A stretch of DNA of 64,000 nucleotides from Pseudomonadota bacterium (GCA_023400405.1 JAEXFD010000048.1:1-64000), one strand, 5' to 3'. Shown: positions 36,226 to 45,945, counted from the stretch's first letter. Notes: generated from the letters alone by a model not told the origin. Program-made: numbers and translations.

Positions 36226-36630
36226 TCAGGAGCCAGCCGCTGCGGGACACGCGGAGACAATGGTGCCGCTCGTCCGCTTGCCCTGGAAGACGAGATCGGC
36301 GCGCACCTTGAGCCCGGCGGAAAACAGGCGGTCCATCGCGCCCCGAAATTCGCCGCCGCACATGCCCAAGACGAATCCCCCGGTGAGGGCCCCGACCTCC
36401 CCGGCGATCGGCAATTCGATCGCAATGACCAGCAGAGGCCCCTCGGCCCGGGCATCGACTACCCGTGCCCCATTCCCCATGTCGCGCGGCACGGGCTGAA
36501 GGCTCTTAGCGATTGACGCGGCCGCACCGGCCGGGTCGATCTGCTGCGCGTCCTGATGACGGGCAGCGGCGGGCACGGCGAGCAGGGCGACACCGCCGAG
36601 CGCGAACAATCCGAATGATTTTCGGCACAT
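36226..36630 (-). CDS. Exported hypothetical protein
   Basis: 134 residues with GGGGGAG upstream of the ATG at 36630. Signal peptide MCRKSFGLFALGGVALLAVPAAA. The mature part contains VIAIELPIAGEVGALTGGFV and two cysteines (LGMCGGEF and VSACPAAAGS) that may pair. Not recognised; lies directly upstream of the recA promoter on the same strand and is unlikely to share its role. Confidence 0.7.
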   Translation of the reverse strand: MCRKSFGLFALGGVALLAVPAAARHQDAQQIDPAGAAASIAKSLQPVPRDMGNGARVVDARAEGPLLVIAIELPIAGEVGALTGGFVLGMCGGEFRGAMDRLFSAGLKVRADLVFQGKRTSGTIVSACPAAAGS

Positions 36631-36748
36631 GGCGACTCCCCCCAAGCGCCCGACCATGATCGCTCAGCCGCCGCCCGCGTTCAACCGGTTTCCGAGCCGT
36701 GCAAGCGCCGGTTGTGAGCGACGCGGACAGCCGCTAGCGATCCGCCGG

Positions 36749-37465
36749 ATGACCCGCATCATCGGCCATGTCACCCAGCTCGCGCGCTTCCCGGTCAAGT
36801 CGATGGCCGGCGAGTCATTCGATACCGCCGAAGTCGATTGGCAGGGGATCGAGGGCGATCGGCAATATGCGTTCGTGCGCGCCACCAATGGCACCCGCTT
36901 TCCCTGGCTGACCGCGCGCGAAGTGCCGGCGATGCTGCTGCACCGCGCGCGCTTCGTCGATCCGGGCGCGCCCAAGACGAGCGCCGTGCTGGTCGATACG
37001 CCCGACGGCGTGGCGCTGTCGCTGCACGATCCGCTGCTCCGCGCCCATCTCGAAGCGGCGGCGGGCGAGCCGGTGGCGCTGATCCAGGTGGCACGGGGTG
37101 TCTATGATTCGATGCCGATCTCGATCCAGACCAGCGCCGGCCACGCGGCGCTCGAAGCCGCGCATGGCGCACCGGTCGATCCGAAGCGCTTCCGGATCAA
37201 CGTGACGATCGACAGCGATGTGCCGGCAGCGGTGCTGCAGGGGCTGCGCCTGGTTTTCGGGAATGAAGAGGATGGCGCGCGGCTCCAGGCCGCCGATCCG
37301 ATCGCGCGCTGCGTGATCGTGACGATCGATCCGCGCACCGGCGCCAAGGATCCCCGTATCCTGCGAACGGTCGCCCAGGCCTTCGGCAACAGCTACGGCG
37401 TCTATGCCGGGCCGGCGCGCCCGGGACTGATCCGGCTCGGCGATCCCGTGCGCGTGCTCGATTGA
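36749..37465 (+). CDS. MOSC domain protein (YcbX-like)
   Basis: 238 residues. N-terminal beta-barrel MOSC_N part (HVTQLARFPVKSMAGESFDTAEVDWQGIEGDRQYAFV) and MOSC domain (KRFRINVTIDSD, IARCVIVTIDPRTGAKDP). The conserved Cys in IARC is the proposed sulfide/Mo-cofactor carrying residue. Related to molybdenum-dependent reductase partners such as YcbX. Start at 36749 is chosen on domain length; upstream in-frame ATG at 36629 is unlikely. Confidence 0.88.
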   Translation: MTRIIGHVTQLARFPVKSMAGESFDTAEVDWQGIEGDRQYAFVRATNGTRFPWLTAREVPAMLLHRARFVDPGAPKTSAVLVDTPDGVALSLHDPLLRAHLEAAAGEPVALIQVARGVYDSMPISIQTSAGHAALEAAHGAPVDPKRFRINVTIDSDVPAAVLQGLRLVFGNEEDGARLQAADPIARCVIVTIDPRTGAKDPRILRTVAQAFGNSYGVYAGPARPGLIRLGDPVRVLD

Positions 37466-37474
37466 AAACCGGCC

Positions 37475-37831
37475 TCAGCTTGCGAGGCCGTCCAATGCCT
37501 TTTCGACGCCGTCCAGGGTGAACGGCTTGGCCAGCACAGGGCGATCGCGGAACGCCTCGGCGATCATGTCCCCTGCCCCGCCGGTGGCGAGGATGAAGGG
37601 GATGCCGTTGGCGGAAAGCCGTTCGGCGATCGGCCAGCTCTGTTCGCCGCCGCGCAGATTGACGTCCAGGATCGCGGCGTCGATGCCGCCGCCATCGACG
37701 AGCGGCAGCGCCGACGCGACGCTGTCCGCCGTGCCCGCGACGCTGCGATCGAGGGCGTCGAGAAAGTCCTCGAGCATCATCGCGATCAAGGGCTCGTCCT
37801 CGACGATGAGGATCTTTTGCGGTGCGGGCAT
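37475..37831 (-). CDS. Single-domain response regulator
   Basis: 118 residues, receiver domain only: acidic EDE near the N-terminus, phospho-acceptor Asp in AILDVNLRGGE, switch Thr in ILATGGAGD, and Lys in VLAKPF. No output domain. It lies immediately downstream of the CckA-type kinase on the same strand (39 bp gap), so it may be phosphorylated by it or by an HWE-type kinase elsewhere. Confidence 0.88.
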   Translation of the reverse strand: MPAPQKILIVEDEPLIAMMLEDFLDALDRSVAGTADSVASALPLVDGGGIDAAILDVNLRGGEQSWPIAERLSANGIPFILATGGAGDMIAEAFRDRPVLAKPFTLDGVEKALDGLAS

Positions 37832-37870
37832 GCGCGCCCCTTTGCAGGAAAAGCGCGCCCCGCCAAGAAT

Positions 37871-40285
37871 TTATTTTGCAGCCAGAACGTCCCGTGCCGC
37901 CTCGGCAAGCTGCTGGACCGAAAAGGGCTTGGGCAGGAAGGCGACATTCTCGAGATCGATCGAGCGGCGCAACTGCTCTTCCGCATAGCCCGACATGAAC
38001 AGGATCGGCAGATCCGGATAAGTGCCGCGGATCCGGCGCGCCATGGTCGGGCCGTCCATCCCCGGCATCACCACGTCGGAGATCAGTAGATCGGGCTTGT
38101 CGATCCTTTCGAGCAATTCGAGCGCCGCTTCGCCATTCTCGGCGGTGACGACGGTATAGCCCTGACGAGCGAGCGCCCGCTCGGCGATGGCGCGCACCAT
38201 GTCCTCGTCCTCAACGACCAGGATCGTGCCGCTGCCCCAGGTATCGGACGGCTTGGCCTTGGCGGGTGACTTGGCGGCGACGGTCGCCTCGGCCGCGGCA
38301 TGGACGGGCAGATAGATGGTGAACTCGGCGCCGGCGCCAGGCGCATTGTCGGCGAAGATGAAGCCGCCGGATTGCTTGATGATGCCATAGACGGTGGAGA
38401 GGCCGAGACCGGTACCCTTGCCCACTTCCTTGGTCGTGAAGAACGGCTCCCAGATCTTGCCGAGGATTTCGGGTGGGATGCCGGTGCCGGTGTCGGCGAT
38501 GCGCAGCGCAGTGTAGTCGCCGACCGGCAGGACGTCGTCGTCCATCTGGCGGACTTCGGAAGCCGGCACGCCGAATGTCTCGATCGTCAGCGTGCCGCCG
38601 CCATGCGGATTCTTCGAAAGCATCGCGTCGCGCGCATTGACCGCGAGATTGACCACCACCTGCTCGAGCTGGCCGGGATCGGCGCGCACGGGGCCGAGAT
38701 TGCGGCCATGCTTGACCTCAAGCGTGACCGTCTCGCCGAGCAGGCGCTTCAGCAAGTTGGAGACTTCGGAAATGACGTCGGGCAGCTGGAGCACCTGGGG
38801 GCGCAGCGTCTGCTGGCGCGAAAAGGCAAGCAGCTGGCGGGTGAGCGAGGCGGCGCGGTTCGAATTGGCGCGGATCTGCTGGATGTCGTCATAATCGCTG
38901 TCGCCGGGCGAATGGCGCAGCAGCATCAGGTCGCAATGGCCGATGATCGCGGTGAGGATGTTGTTGAAATCATGCGCGACACCGCCGGCGAGCTGGCCGA
39001 CCGCCTGCATCTTGGTCGCCTGCGCGACCTGGCGCTTCAGCTTCGATTCCTCGCCTGAATCCTTGAGGCTGATCAGCACCGCGGCGTCGCCCAGTCCGCG
39101 CGCGCCAGCGATGCCGATCGAGACCGGCTCTTCGGGAGCATCGGCGAGGCGGACGGTCATTTCGGCCGACTGGGCGGCGCCGCCGGCGAAACGACGCACT
39201 GCATCGGCAAGCGCGCCCTTGTCCTCGCGCACCACCAGGTCGCCCGGATAGAGCGGCGGAGCGGCGGCATTGACGCGGGTGGCGCGGACGAAGGCGTCGT
39301 TCATGCTGACGAACCGGCCGTCGCGATCGACCAGGGCCAGGCCGAGCGGGAGCAGCGCGATCAGCGAGCGGACATGCGCGGTGGCGCTGGCGCCGATCGC
39401 CGGTGTGGGCGCGGCGCCCGGTTCCTCGTCAAGCAGCGCGACGAGCATCGGCGCGTCGTCGCCTTCGAGGAAGGGAATCTGGAGGACACGCAGCGGCGTG
39501 CCGGCCAGCCCCTCGCGCTCGAAGCGCACGAGGCCGGCGCTATCGGTGATCAGGAAACGGGCGAAGTCGCGGCCCTCGACCGGCGACTCGCCGCTGCCCA
39601 TCGCGCGCAGGCGGAAGACGCGGTTGGCGGCGCGGATGCGGCCATCGGGCGAGACCATCGCCGACATGATTCCGGCTGAGCCGAGGCGATCGCCGGTATG
39701 GCCGTCGATCAGGCCCTGGACCTGGCTGGCGAGATCGAGCGCCTGAACGCCGATGAAGCGCCAGACCAGCGATTCCTCCCCCACCCGCTCGATCCGGGCG
39801 GAGACGGGGGCGCCGAACACCTGGATGCCGTCTTCGCGGGCACTGCCGTCGCGCCAAGCCGTGCGGGCTGCGGTGCCGAGCGCGGCGATCGCGGCATCGC
39901 TCACCGGCAAATTCGGCGGCGTCGGCCAGCCGGCAAAGAGCCCCTCGAAGCGGCTATTCGCGCAGACCAGCCGGCCCGCGCGATCGGTGACGGCAAGCGC
40001 ATCGTCGCTGGCAGCCGCAAGGGCATAAGCGACAGCCCAGTCGGTCGGCGCCGCCTCGGCGGTCTCGCTGCGGAACAGCTTGCGCGCCGCCCAAAGCGTG
40101 GCGGCGGCAAGGATGCCGGCGGCGACGAAGCCGACGGCGACGGCGCGTTCGTTGAGCGTGAGCAGCACCACCGCCGCGGCGATGAACCCCGCCGCCACCG
40201 CCGCCGCGAGCGGCAGCCAGGTGCGGTGTGCGGGCGCCAGGGTGTGGGAGGGCAGCGTCGCCATGCGCCACCGTTGTTCGGTCAT
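37871..40285 (-). CDS. cckA: CckA-type hybrid sensor histidine kinase
   Basis: 804 residues. Two N-terminal membrane helices (residues ~20-70), PAS-like regions up to ~400, dimerisation/phosphoacceptor H438 in GGVAHDFNNILTA, catalytic ATPase domain with N-box VVVNLAVNARDAM and G-boxes ADTGTGIP and GLGLSTVYGI, then a receiver domain with D737 in SDVVMPGMDG and Lys in FLPKPF. This architecture matches the cell-cycle kinase CckA, which phosphorylates CtrA through ChpT. Alternative start at 40264. Confidence 0.92.
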   Translation of the reverse strand: MTEQRWRMATLPSHTLAPAHRTWLPLAAAVAAGFIAAAVVLLTLNERAVAVGFVAAGILAAATLWAARKLFRSETAEAAPTDWAVAYALAAASDDALAVTDRAGRLVCANSRFEGLFAGWPTPPNLPVSDAAIAALGTAARTAWRDGSAREDGIQVFGAPVSARIERVGEESLVWRFIGVQALDLASQVQGLIDGHTGDRLGSAGIMSAMVSPDGRIRAANRVFRLRAMGSGESPVEGRDFARFLITDSAGLVRFEREGLAGTPLRVLQIPFLEGDDAPMLVALLDEEPGAAPTPAIGASATAHVRSLIALLPLGLALVDRDGRFVSMNDAFVRATRVNAAAPPLYPGDLVVREDKGALADAVRRFAGGAAQSAEMTVRLADAPEEPVSIGIAGARGLGDAAVLISLKDSGEESKLKRQVAQATKMQAVGQLAGGVAHDFNNILTAIIGHCDLMLLRHSPGDSDYDDIQQIRANSNRAASLTRQLLAFSRQQTLRPQVLQLPDVISEVSNLLKRLLGETVTLEVKHGRNLGPVRADPGQLEQVVVNLAVNARDAMLSKNPHGGGTLTIETFGVPASEVRQMDDDVLPVGDYTALRIADTGTGIPPEILGKIWEPFFTTKEVGKGTGLGLSTVYGIIKQSGGFIFADNAPGAGAEFTIYLPVHAAAEATVAAKSPAKAKPSDTWGSGTILVVEDEDMVRAIAERALARQGYTVVTAENGEAALELLERIDKPDLLISDVVMPGMDGPTMARRIRGTYPDLPILFMSGYAEEQLRRSIDLENVAFLPKPFSVQQLAEAARDVLAAK

Positions 40286-40309
40286 GACGTCGCGGTCAAG
40301 CAGCCAATT

Positions 40310-40446
40310 CCCTCTCCCATCGGGAGAGGGAGGGAGCGCCGAAGGCGCGGAAGGGTGAGGGTGTCCTTATATTCGCCGCGGATCGCCCTCACCCTTCCCA
40401 CTCGGCTTCGCCTCGCGGGCCCCTTCCCGCTCCCAAAGGGAGCGGG
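40310..40446. repeat. Composite intergenic palindromic repeat
   Basis: Three nested inverted repeats between the M13 peptidase and cckA: CCCTCTCCC-atc-GGGAGAGGG (40310-40330), AAGGGTGAGGG (40351-40361) with CCCTCACCCTT (40386-40396), and CCCGCTCCC-aaa-GGGAGCGGG (40426-40446). This has the look of a dispersed extragenic palindromic element. It may also stop peptidase transcripts. Confidence 0.75.
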
Positions 40447-40457
40447 AGATTAAGCTT

Positions 40458-42539
40458 TCACCAGATCCGCACGCGCTTTTCGGGCGTCAGGAACAGCTTG
40501 GTCGTGGGGTCCGGATTGTAAGCGCCGTACCAGGGATCGAGGTTGCGCACGACCCAGGCACGCTGTTGCGACGGCGAGTGCGGATCGGTGAGCAGGCGCT
40601 GGCGCAGGTTCGCCTCGCGATAGTTGCGCCGCCAGACCTGCGCCCAGCCGAGATAGAAGCGCTGATCGCCGTTGGTGCCGTCGATCACGGGCGCCTCGGC
40701 ACCGTTCAGCGACTTCTTGTACGCGTCATAGGCGACGGTGAGGCCGGCCAGGTCGGCGGTGTTCTCGCCAAGCGTCAGCGCGCCCTTCACGTGCATGCCC
40801 GGGAGCGGCTCATACTGGTCGTACTCGGCGACCAGCGCGTCGGTCCGCTCCTTGAACGCCTTGACGTCGGCGGGTGTCCACCAGTCGGTCAGGCGGCCGT
40901 GCATGTCGTACTTGGCACCCTGATCGTCGAAATGGTGGCTGAGCTCGTGCCCGATCACCGCGCCGATGCCGCCATAGTTGACCGCCGGATCGGCGTTCGG
41001 ATCGAAGAAGGGCGGCTGCAGGATCGCGGCGGGGAAGACGATCTCGACCATGCCCGGATTGGCATAGGCGTTCACCGTCATCGGCGTCATGCCCCATTCC
41101 CAGCGCCGGATCGGCTGGCCGAGCTTGGAGACATTGTCGTCATACTGCCAGTTGTTGGCGCGGACATTGTTGCCGAACGCATCGCCTGAAACGATCGTCA
41201 GCGCCGAATAATCCTGCCAACGATCGGGATAGCCGATCTTGGGGGTGAAGGCGGCGAGCTTGGCATGCGCCTTGACCTTGGTCTCGGGCGCCATCCAATC
41301 GAGCTTGTCGATGCGCGCGTCCATCGCGGCGATGATGTTCTTGACCAGCTGGTCCGCCGCCGCCTTGGTCTCGGGCGGGAAGTATTTCGCGACATAGAGC
41401 TGCGACAGGTCGTCGGTCAGCGCGCCGGTGGTGAAGTCCGTCGCGCGCTTCCAGCGGACTTCCTGCTCGGGCGTGCCCGACAGGGTGGTGCCGTAAAAGG
41501 CGAACTGCTCCTTGTCGAAGGCGCTGGGCAGCACGTCGGCGAAATTATCGAGCGTGCGGACCAGCATCTGGTCCTTGAGGACGTCGAGCGGCGCCGCGCC
41601 GATCAGCTTGGCGATGCCGGTGAAAGCGCTCGGCTGGGCGATGATGACGGTATCGACATTCATCTTGCCGGCGGCGAGCATCGCCTTGAAATCGAAGCCG
41701 GGGGCGAGCTTCTGCAGCTGCGCGACGGTCATCTTGTTATAGGTCTTGTTGGCGTCGCGGCTCTCGATCCGCGTCCACTGGACCTCGGCGATCTTGGTCT
41801 CGAAATCGACGATCGCCTTGGCGCGCGCGGCGGCATTGGGCTCGCCGGCATTGGTCAGCTGCGCGGCGAGATGCTTCTCATAGGCCGCCTTGGTCTCGAC
41901 GAACTTGGCGTCCTTCGAGAGATAATAGTCGCGGTCCGGCATGCCCAGGCCGGCCTGGCCCATATTGACGGCATAGACGTCCGGATTCTTGTCGTCCTGG
42001 CCGATATAGACCGAGAACGGCCCCCCGACGCCGTTGCGGCGTGCGACCGACACCAGGGCGGCATAATCGGCCTTCGACTTGAGGCCCTTGATCTGGCCGA
42101 TCCAGGCCTGGGCCGGGGCGAGGCCCTTGGCGTCGATCGCCGCCGTGTCGAGATAAGTGGAGTAGGCGACGCCGATCTTCGAATTGGGATCGCCCTTCAC
42201 GCCTTCGAGGATCTCGCGCGTCTGCGCCTGGGCATTGTCGGCGAGGACGTTGAACGAGCCATAGTTCGACTTGTCCGAGGGGATCGGCGTGTTCTTCGCC
42301 CAGGTGCCGTTGGCGTAATTGTAGAAATCGTCACCCGGCTTGACGCTGGCGTCCATGCCGGCGGTGTCGAAGCCATAGGTGCCGTACACCGGCTTGGGCT
42401 TCTCGGGCGCGGGGACGGCATCGACGACGGGATCGGCCTGGACCGGCCCGGCATCGGCGGCGACGCCGCCCTGATTGGCGCAACCGGCGAGCAGGACAGG
42501 CGCGGCGAGGAAAGTGGTGGCAAGGAGCGACAGGCGCAT
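40458..42539 (-). CDS. pepO: M13 family zinc metallopeptidase (lipoprotein)
   Basis: 693 residues. Lipoprotein signal peptide with lipobox LLAGC near residue 19, so it is anchored in an envelope membrane. Neprilysin-type catalytic motifs: HELSH in VIGHELSHHF (zinc His pair and catalytic Glu) and ENTADLAG (third ligand Glu). Substrate-binding NAYANP upstream. Full length. Digests peptides in the periplasm. Confidence 0.93.
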   Translation of the reverse strand: MRLSLLATTFLAAPVLLAGCANQGGVAADAGPVQADPVVDAVPAPEKPKPVYGTYGFDTAGMDASVKPGDDFYNYANGTWAKNTPIPSDKSNYGSFNVLADNAQAQTREILEGVKGDPNSKIGVAYSTYLDTAAIDAKGLAPAQAWIGQIKGLKSKADYAALVSVARRNGVGGPFSVYIGQDDKNPDVYAVNMGQAGLGMPDRDYYLSKDAKFVETKAAYEKHLAAQLTNAGEPNAAARAKAIVDFETKIAEVQWTRIESRDANKTYNKMTVAQLQKLAPGFDFKAMLAAGKMNVDTVIIAQPSAFTGIAKLIGAAPLDVLKDQMLVRTLDNFADVLPSAFDKEQFAFYGTTLSGTPEQEVRWKRATDFTTGALTDDLSQLYVAKYFPPETKAAADQLVKNIIAAMDARIDKLDWMAPETKVKAHAKLAAFTPKIGYPDRWQDYSALTIVSGDAFGNNVRANNWQYDDNVSKLGQPIRRWEWGMTPMTVNAYANPGMVEIVFPAAILQPPFFDPNADPAVNYGGIGAVIGHELSHHFDDQGAKYDMHGRLTDWWTPADVKAFKERTDALVAEYDQYEPLPGMHVKGALTLGENTADLAGLTVAYDAYKKSLNGAEAPVIDGTNGDQRFYLGWAQVWRRNYREANLRQRLLTDPHSPSQQRAWVVRNLDPWYGAYNPDPTTKLFLTPEKRVRIW

Positions 42540-42612
42540 CGAAGGTCCTCGGAAAGAGTGGATGGCGCTGTCTTAGAACCTTCATATGCGCCGTCAATTG
42601 GCGCGGGCGGGC

Positions 42613-43176
42613 TCAGCCTCGAGCGGTGCGCAGCGCCTGGCGCCGTTTCCACTTGCGGGCGATCCACAGCCGCCAGGCGAGGCCGGTCCCGAAATAGCCG
42701 ATCACGGCAAACGCCGCCGTGATCGTCACCAGCCCGGTGAGCGTCGCCGGCCCAGCCTGGCGGAACAGCCAGTCGCCCCAGCCCTGCTCGACCGCGTCGG
42801 TGGCCGCGCGCGCCGAGCCGATCATCCAGCTGCCCAGCCAATAGGCCGCGACCCAGAGCGGCGGCGTCGTGAAGGGATTGGTGACGAAGGTCGTTGCCGC
42901 GGCGGCGGGGATGTTGGCGCGCAGCGGCAGCGCGAGGATCGCCGAGGCTGGGATCTGCCCCATCGGCACCAGGATGCCGGTGACCATGCCGAGCGCCACG
43001 CCGCGCGGCACCGATCGCCGGGTGAACCGCCAAAGTGCCGAATGCATCACCCGATCGGCGAAGGGCCGCAGCCAGCGATTGCCCTGCACCGCCTCTCGGC
43101 TCGGCGTCGCCTTGTCGAGCCAACGACGGAAGCTCGACGGGCCGGGGCGCGGCGCGGTGTCGCCGGGCTCAGCCAC
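42613..43176 (-). CDS. DUF2062 membrane protein
   Basis: 187 residues with GTG start overlapping the smpB stop by 8 bases. DUF2062 pattern: RSVPRGVALGMVTGILVPMGQIPASAILALPLRANIPAAAATTFVTNPFTTPPLWVAAYWLG, two hairpin-forming hydrophobic regions, and a final helix (LVTITAAFAVIGYFGTGLAW). Function unknown. Confidence 0.9.
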   Translation of the reverse strand: MAEPGDTAPRPGPSSFRRWLDKATPSREAVQGNRWLRPFADRVMHSALWRFTRRSVPRGVALGMVTGILVPMGQIPASAILALPLRANIPAAAATTFVTNPFTTPPLWVAAYWLGSWMIGSARAATDAVEQGWGDWLFRQAGPATLTGLVTITAAFAVIGYFGTGLAWRLWIARKWKRRQALRTARG

Positions 43177-43648
43177 GATCGCGCAGCAGCCGGGATTGCT
43201 CGCGCTTCCAGTCGCGTTCCTTGATCGTCTCGCGCTTGTCGTGCGTCTTCTTGCCCTTGGCCAGCGCCAGCTCGACCTTGGCGCGCCCGCGCCCGTTGAA
43301 ATAAATCGACAGCGGCACGAGGGTCATGCCTTCGCGGGCGACCGCGCCATGGAGCTTGTTGATCTCGCGCTCATGGAGCAGCAATTTGCGCGGGCGCTTC
43401 GGCTCATGGTTGAAGCGGTTGCCATGGCTGAATTCGGGGATGTTCGAATTGACTAGCCACACCCCGCCGTCATTCACTTCGGCATAGGCTTCGCTGATCG
43501 AGCCCTCTCCGAAGCGCAGCGACTTCACTTCGGTGCCCGTGAGTGCGATGCCCGCCTCATAGGTCTGCTCGATGAAATAATCGAACCGCGCGCGCCGGTT
43601 CTCGGCGACGGTCTTCACTTTCTCGGGGGCAGGACGCGGACGGGCCAT
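43169..43648 (-). CDS. smpB: SsrA-binding protein
   Basis: 159 residues, partner of tmRNA in ribosome rescue. Conserved AENRRARFDYFIEQTYEAGI, LTGTEVKSLRFG, and the C-terminal tail KKTHDKRETIKERDW that enters the mRNA channel. Start ATG at 43648. Translationally coupled with DUF2062. Confidence 0.96.
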   Translation of the reverse strand: MARPRPAPEKVKTVAENRRARFDYFIEQTYEAGIALTGTEVKSLRFGEGSISEAYAEVNDGGVWLVNSNIPEFSHGNRFNHEPKRPRKLLLHEREINKLHGAVAREGMTLVPLSIYFNGRGRAKVELALAKGKKTHDKRETIKERDWKREQSRLLRDRG

Positions 43649-43766
43649 AAGGCGCGGGATGTAGGCGGGGATTGCCGCAAATGCCAGCGGCGCGTGCAAT
43701 CGGCCGGCGCGCGCATCGCGGCGGAGCGATTTACACCTCCCCTCCTCTGTTCCATAGCTGTTCCCC

Positions 43767-45530
43767 ATGTCCGCCGTGCTCAACATCCAGCGATCGATCC
43801 TCGGCCAACCCTGGCATTGGCGGGGACTCGCCGCCGATTCGCGCAGCGGCCTGGTGCCCGACGACCTGGTGACGCAGCTCCTCCTCGCCCGCGGCGTGCC
43901 GCGCGAGGCGCTCGACATCCACAAGGCGCCGAGCATCCGTGCCTTCATGCCCGATCCGTCCATCTTCCGCGACATGGACAAGGCGGCGGACCGGCTTGCC
44001 GATGCTGTGCAGGCGCGCGAGCAGGTCGCGATCTTCGGCGATTACGACGTCGATGGCGCCACGTCGGCGGCGCTGCTGATCCTGCTGCTGCGCGACCTGG
44101 GGCTCGAGGCGCGGCCCTATATCCCCGATCGGCTGATGGAGGGCTATGGCCCCTCGGGCGAGGCGCTGGTGCGGCTCAAGGCCGAGGGGGCGAGCCTGAT
44201 CGTTACGGTCGATTGCGGCGCCCAGGCCTTCGAGGCGCTGGCGATGGCGCGCGCCGCCGATGCCGAGGTGATCATCGTCGATCATCACAAATGCGCTTCC
44301 GAGCTGCCGGTGGCGCATGCCCTGGTCAATCCCAACCGGCTCGACGAGGACGAGGGCGCGGCGCACGGGCACCTCGCCGCGGTGGGCGTCGCCTGGCTGC
44401 TCGCGGCGGCGCTGGTGCGGACGTTGCGCGCCCGGGGCTTCTTCACCGGCCGGGCCGAGCCGCGGCTGCTCGACCTGCTCGATATCGTCGCGCTCGGCAC
44501 CGTCGCCGACGTCGCCCAGCTGAAGGGGCTCAACCGCGCCTTCGTCGCGCAGGGGCTCAAGGTGATGGCGCAGCGGCGCAATATCGGGCTCAACGCGCTG
44601 ATCGAAGCGGCGCGACTGACCCGGGCGCCGAGCTGCACCGATCTCGGCTTCGCACTAGGGCCGCGGATCAATGCAGGCGGGCGCGTCGGGCGTTCGGATC
44701 TCGGCGTGCGGCTGCTCACCACGCGCGATCCCGAAGAAGCGCGCGCGATCGCCGACGAGCTCAACCAGCTCAACGAGGAACGCCGCGCGATCGAGGCGGG
44801 CGTGCAGGCCGATGCCGAGGGGCTTTGCCTCGCCCAGGGCAACCGGATGGTGGCGTTGATTGCCGGGCGCGGCTGGCATCCGGGCGTGATCGGCATCGTC
44901 GCGGGGCGGATCAAGGAGAAGCTGGGCCGGCCGGCGATCGTGATCGCGCTCGACGAGGCTGGGATCGGTAAGGGTTCGGGACGGTCGATCCCCGGCGTCG
45001 ACCTTGGCGCGGCCGTGCTGGCGGCGAAGGATGCCGGGCTGCTCGCGGCCGGCGGCGGCCATGCCATGGCCTGCGGCGTGACGATTGCCGAGGGCCAGCT
45101 CGAAGCCTTTGCCGATTTCCTCGAGGAGCGGCTAGCGGGCCGCGTTGCCGAGGCGATGGGCGCACGGGCACTGTTGCTCGATGCGGTGGTCGCCCCCGGC
45201 GGGGTGTGCCCGGACCTCGTGAACGCGATGGAGGCCGGCGGCCCCTATGGCATGGGCTGGCCGGCGCCGCGCGTCGCGGCGGGACCGGTACGGGTGGTGA
45301 AGGCGGACGTGGTCGGATCGGGCGGCCATGTGCGGCTGATCGTCGCGGGCGAGGACGGGCGCAGCCTCAAGGCCGTCGCCTTCCGCCAGGCCGAGACCGA
45401 GCTCGGCCAGGCGCTGCTCTCGGCCCCCTCGCACCGCAAGCTCTGGCTCGCCGGCCGCGCCCGGATCGACGACTGGGGCAGCCGCCCCGCGGCCGAGCTT
45501 CATGTGGAAGACGCCGCCTGGGCCGATTGA
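43767..45530 (+). CDS. recJ: Single-strand DNA exonuclease RecJ
   Basis: 587 residues, 5'-3' ssDNA exonuclease. DHH motifs: IFGDYDVDGATSAALL, VDCGAQAF, IIVDHHKC (DHH), and DHHA1 core GRGWHPGVIGIVAGRIKEK plus GGGHAMACGVT. Acts with RecQ/UvrD in recombination and mismatch repair. It sits just before the tRNA-Glu gene. Confidence 0.95.
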   Translation: MSAVLNIQRSILGQPWHWRGLAADSRSGLVPDDLVTQLLLARGVPREALDIHKAPSIRAFMPDPSIFRDMDKAADRLADAVQAREQVAIFGDYDVDGATSAALLILLLRDLGLEARPYIPDRLMEGYGPSGEALVRLKAEGASLIVTVDCGAQAFEALAMARAADAEVIIVDHHKCASELPVAHALVNPNRLDEDEGAAHGHLAAVGVAWLLAAALVRTLRARGFFTGRAEPRLLDLLDIVALGTVADVAQLKGLNRAFVAQGLKVMAQRRNIGLNALIEAARLTRAPSCTDLGFALGPRINAGGRVGRSDLGVRLLTTRDPEEARAIADELNQLNEERRAIEAGVQADAEGLCLAQGNRMVALIAGRGWHPGVIGIVAGRIKEKLGRPAIVIALDEAGIGKGSGRSIPGVDLGAAVLAAKDAGLLAAGGGHAMACGVTIAEGQLEAFADFLEERLAGRVAEAMGARALLLDAVVAPGGVCPDLVNAMEAGGPYGMGWPAPRVAAGPVRVVKADVVGSGGHVRLIVAGEDGRSLKAVAFRQAETELGQALLSAPSHRKLWLAGRARIDDWGSRPAAELHVEDAAWAD

Positions 45531-45584
45531 CCGGCTTGACCCGCCGCCGATCCTTGCCTAACGAGCCGCACCACGCTTCGGCAT

Positions 45585-45659
45585 GGCCCCTTCGTCTAGC
45601 GGTTAGGACGCGGCCCTTTCACGGCTGAAACACGGGTTCGATTCCCGTAGGGGTCACCA
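45585..45659 (+). tRNA. tRNA-Glu (anticodon TTC)
   Basis: 75 nt with encoded CCA. Acceptor stem GGCCCCT / AGGGGTC, T arm CGGGTTCGATTCCCG, anticodon loop CTTTCAC with TTC. Immediately followed by a palindrome and, within ~300 bp, by ICE genes, so its 3' end is the likely integration site. Confidence 0.95.
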
Positions 45660-45676
45660 AGTCTTTTCAAAGACTT
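45659..45676. terminator. Palindrome after tRNA-Glu
   Basis: AAGTCTTT-tc-AAAGACTT overlaps the last base of the tRNA. A second dyad, ACGTTG-ctac-CAACGT, follows at 45682-45697. They may terminate the tRNA transcript or form integrase arm sites at the island border. Confidence 0.4.
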
Positions 45677-45945
45677 AGGCGACGTTGCTACCAACGTTTC
45701 TAGCGATTTCTCTAAAATTTCTCTCAAATAGCTTCCGGGACGCCGGAGGATTGCGTCGGATTCGGCAAACAAGGCCGGGATTGCGCGAATCCGCTCCACT
45801 CCGAGGCGACGGCATAACGAACGCCGCGCCGCCCGCATCCGTGTTGCCAAGATAGCGGGGCCGCGGGTTGGGACCGCCCCTGAGCCCCGTGTTTTGACGT
45901 TTGTTCGCGCTAGTGTGCGACCGCAGAACAATGTCGGGAGGAATC

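Noticed and set aside
45596..45931. Minus-strand ORF of 111 codons ending in GDPYGNRTRVSAVKGPRPNR
   Set aside because: Its 3' part is the antisense of tRNA-Glu, a well-known artefactual ORF; no integrase similarity.
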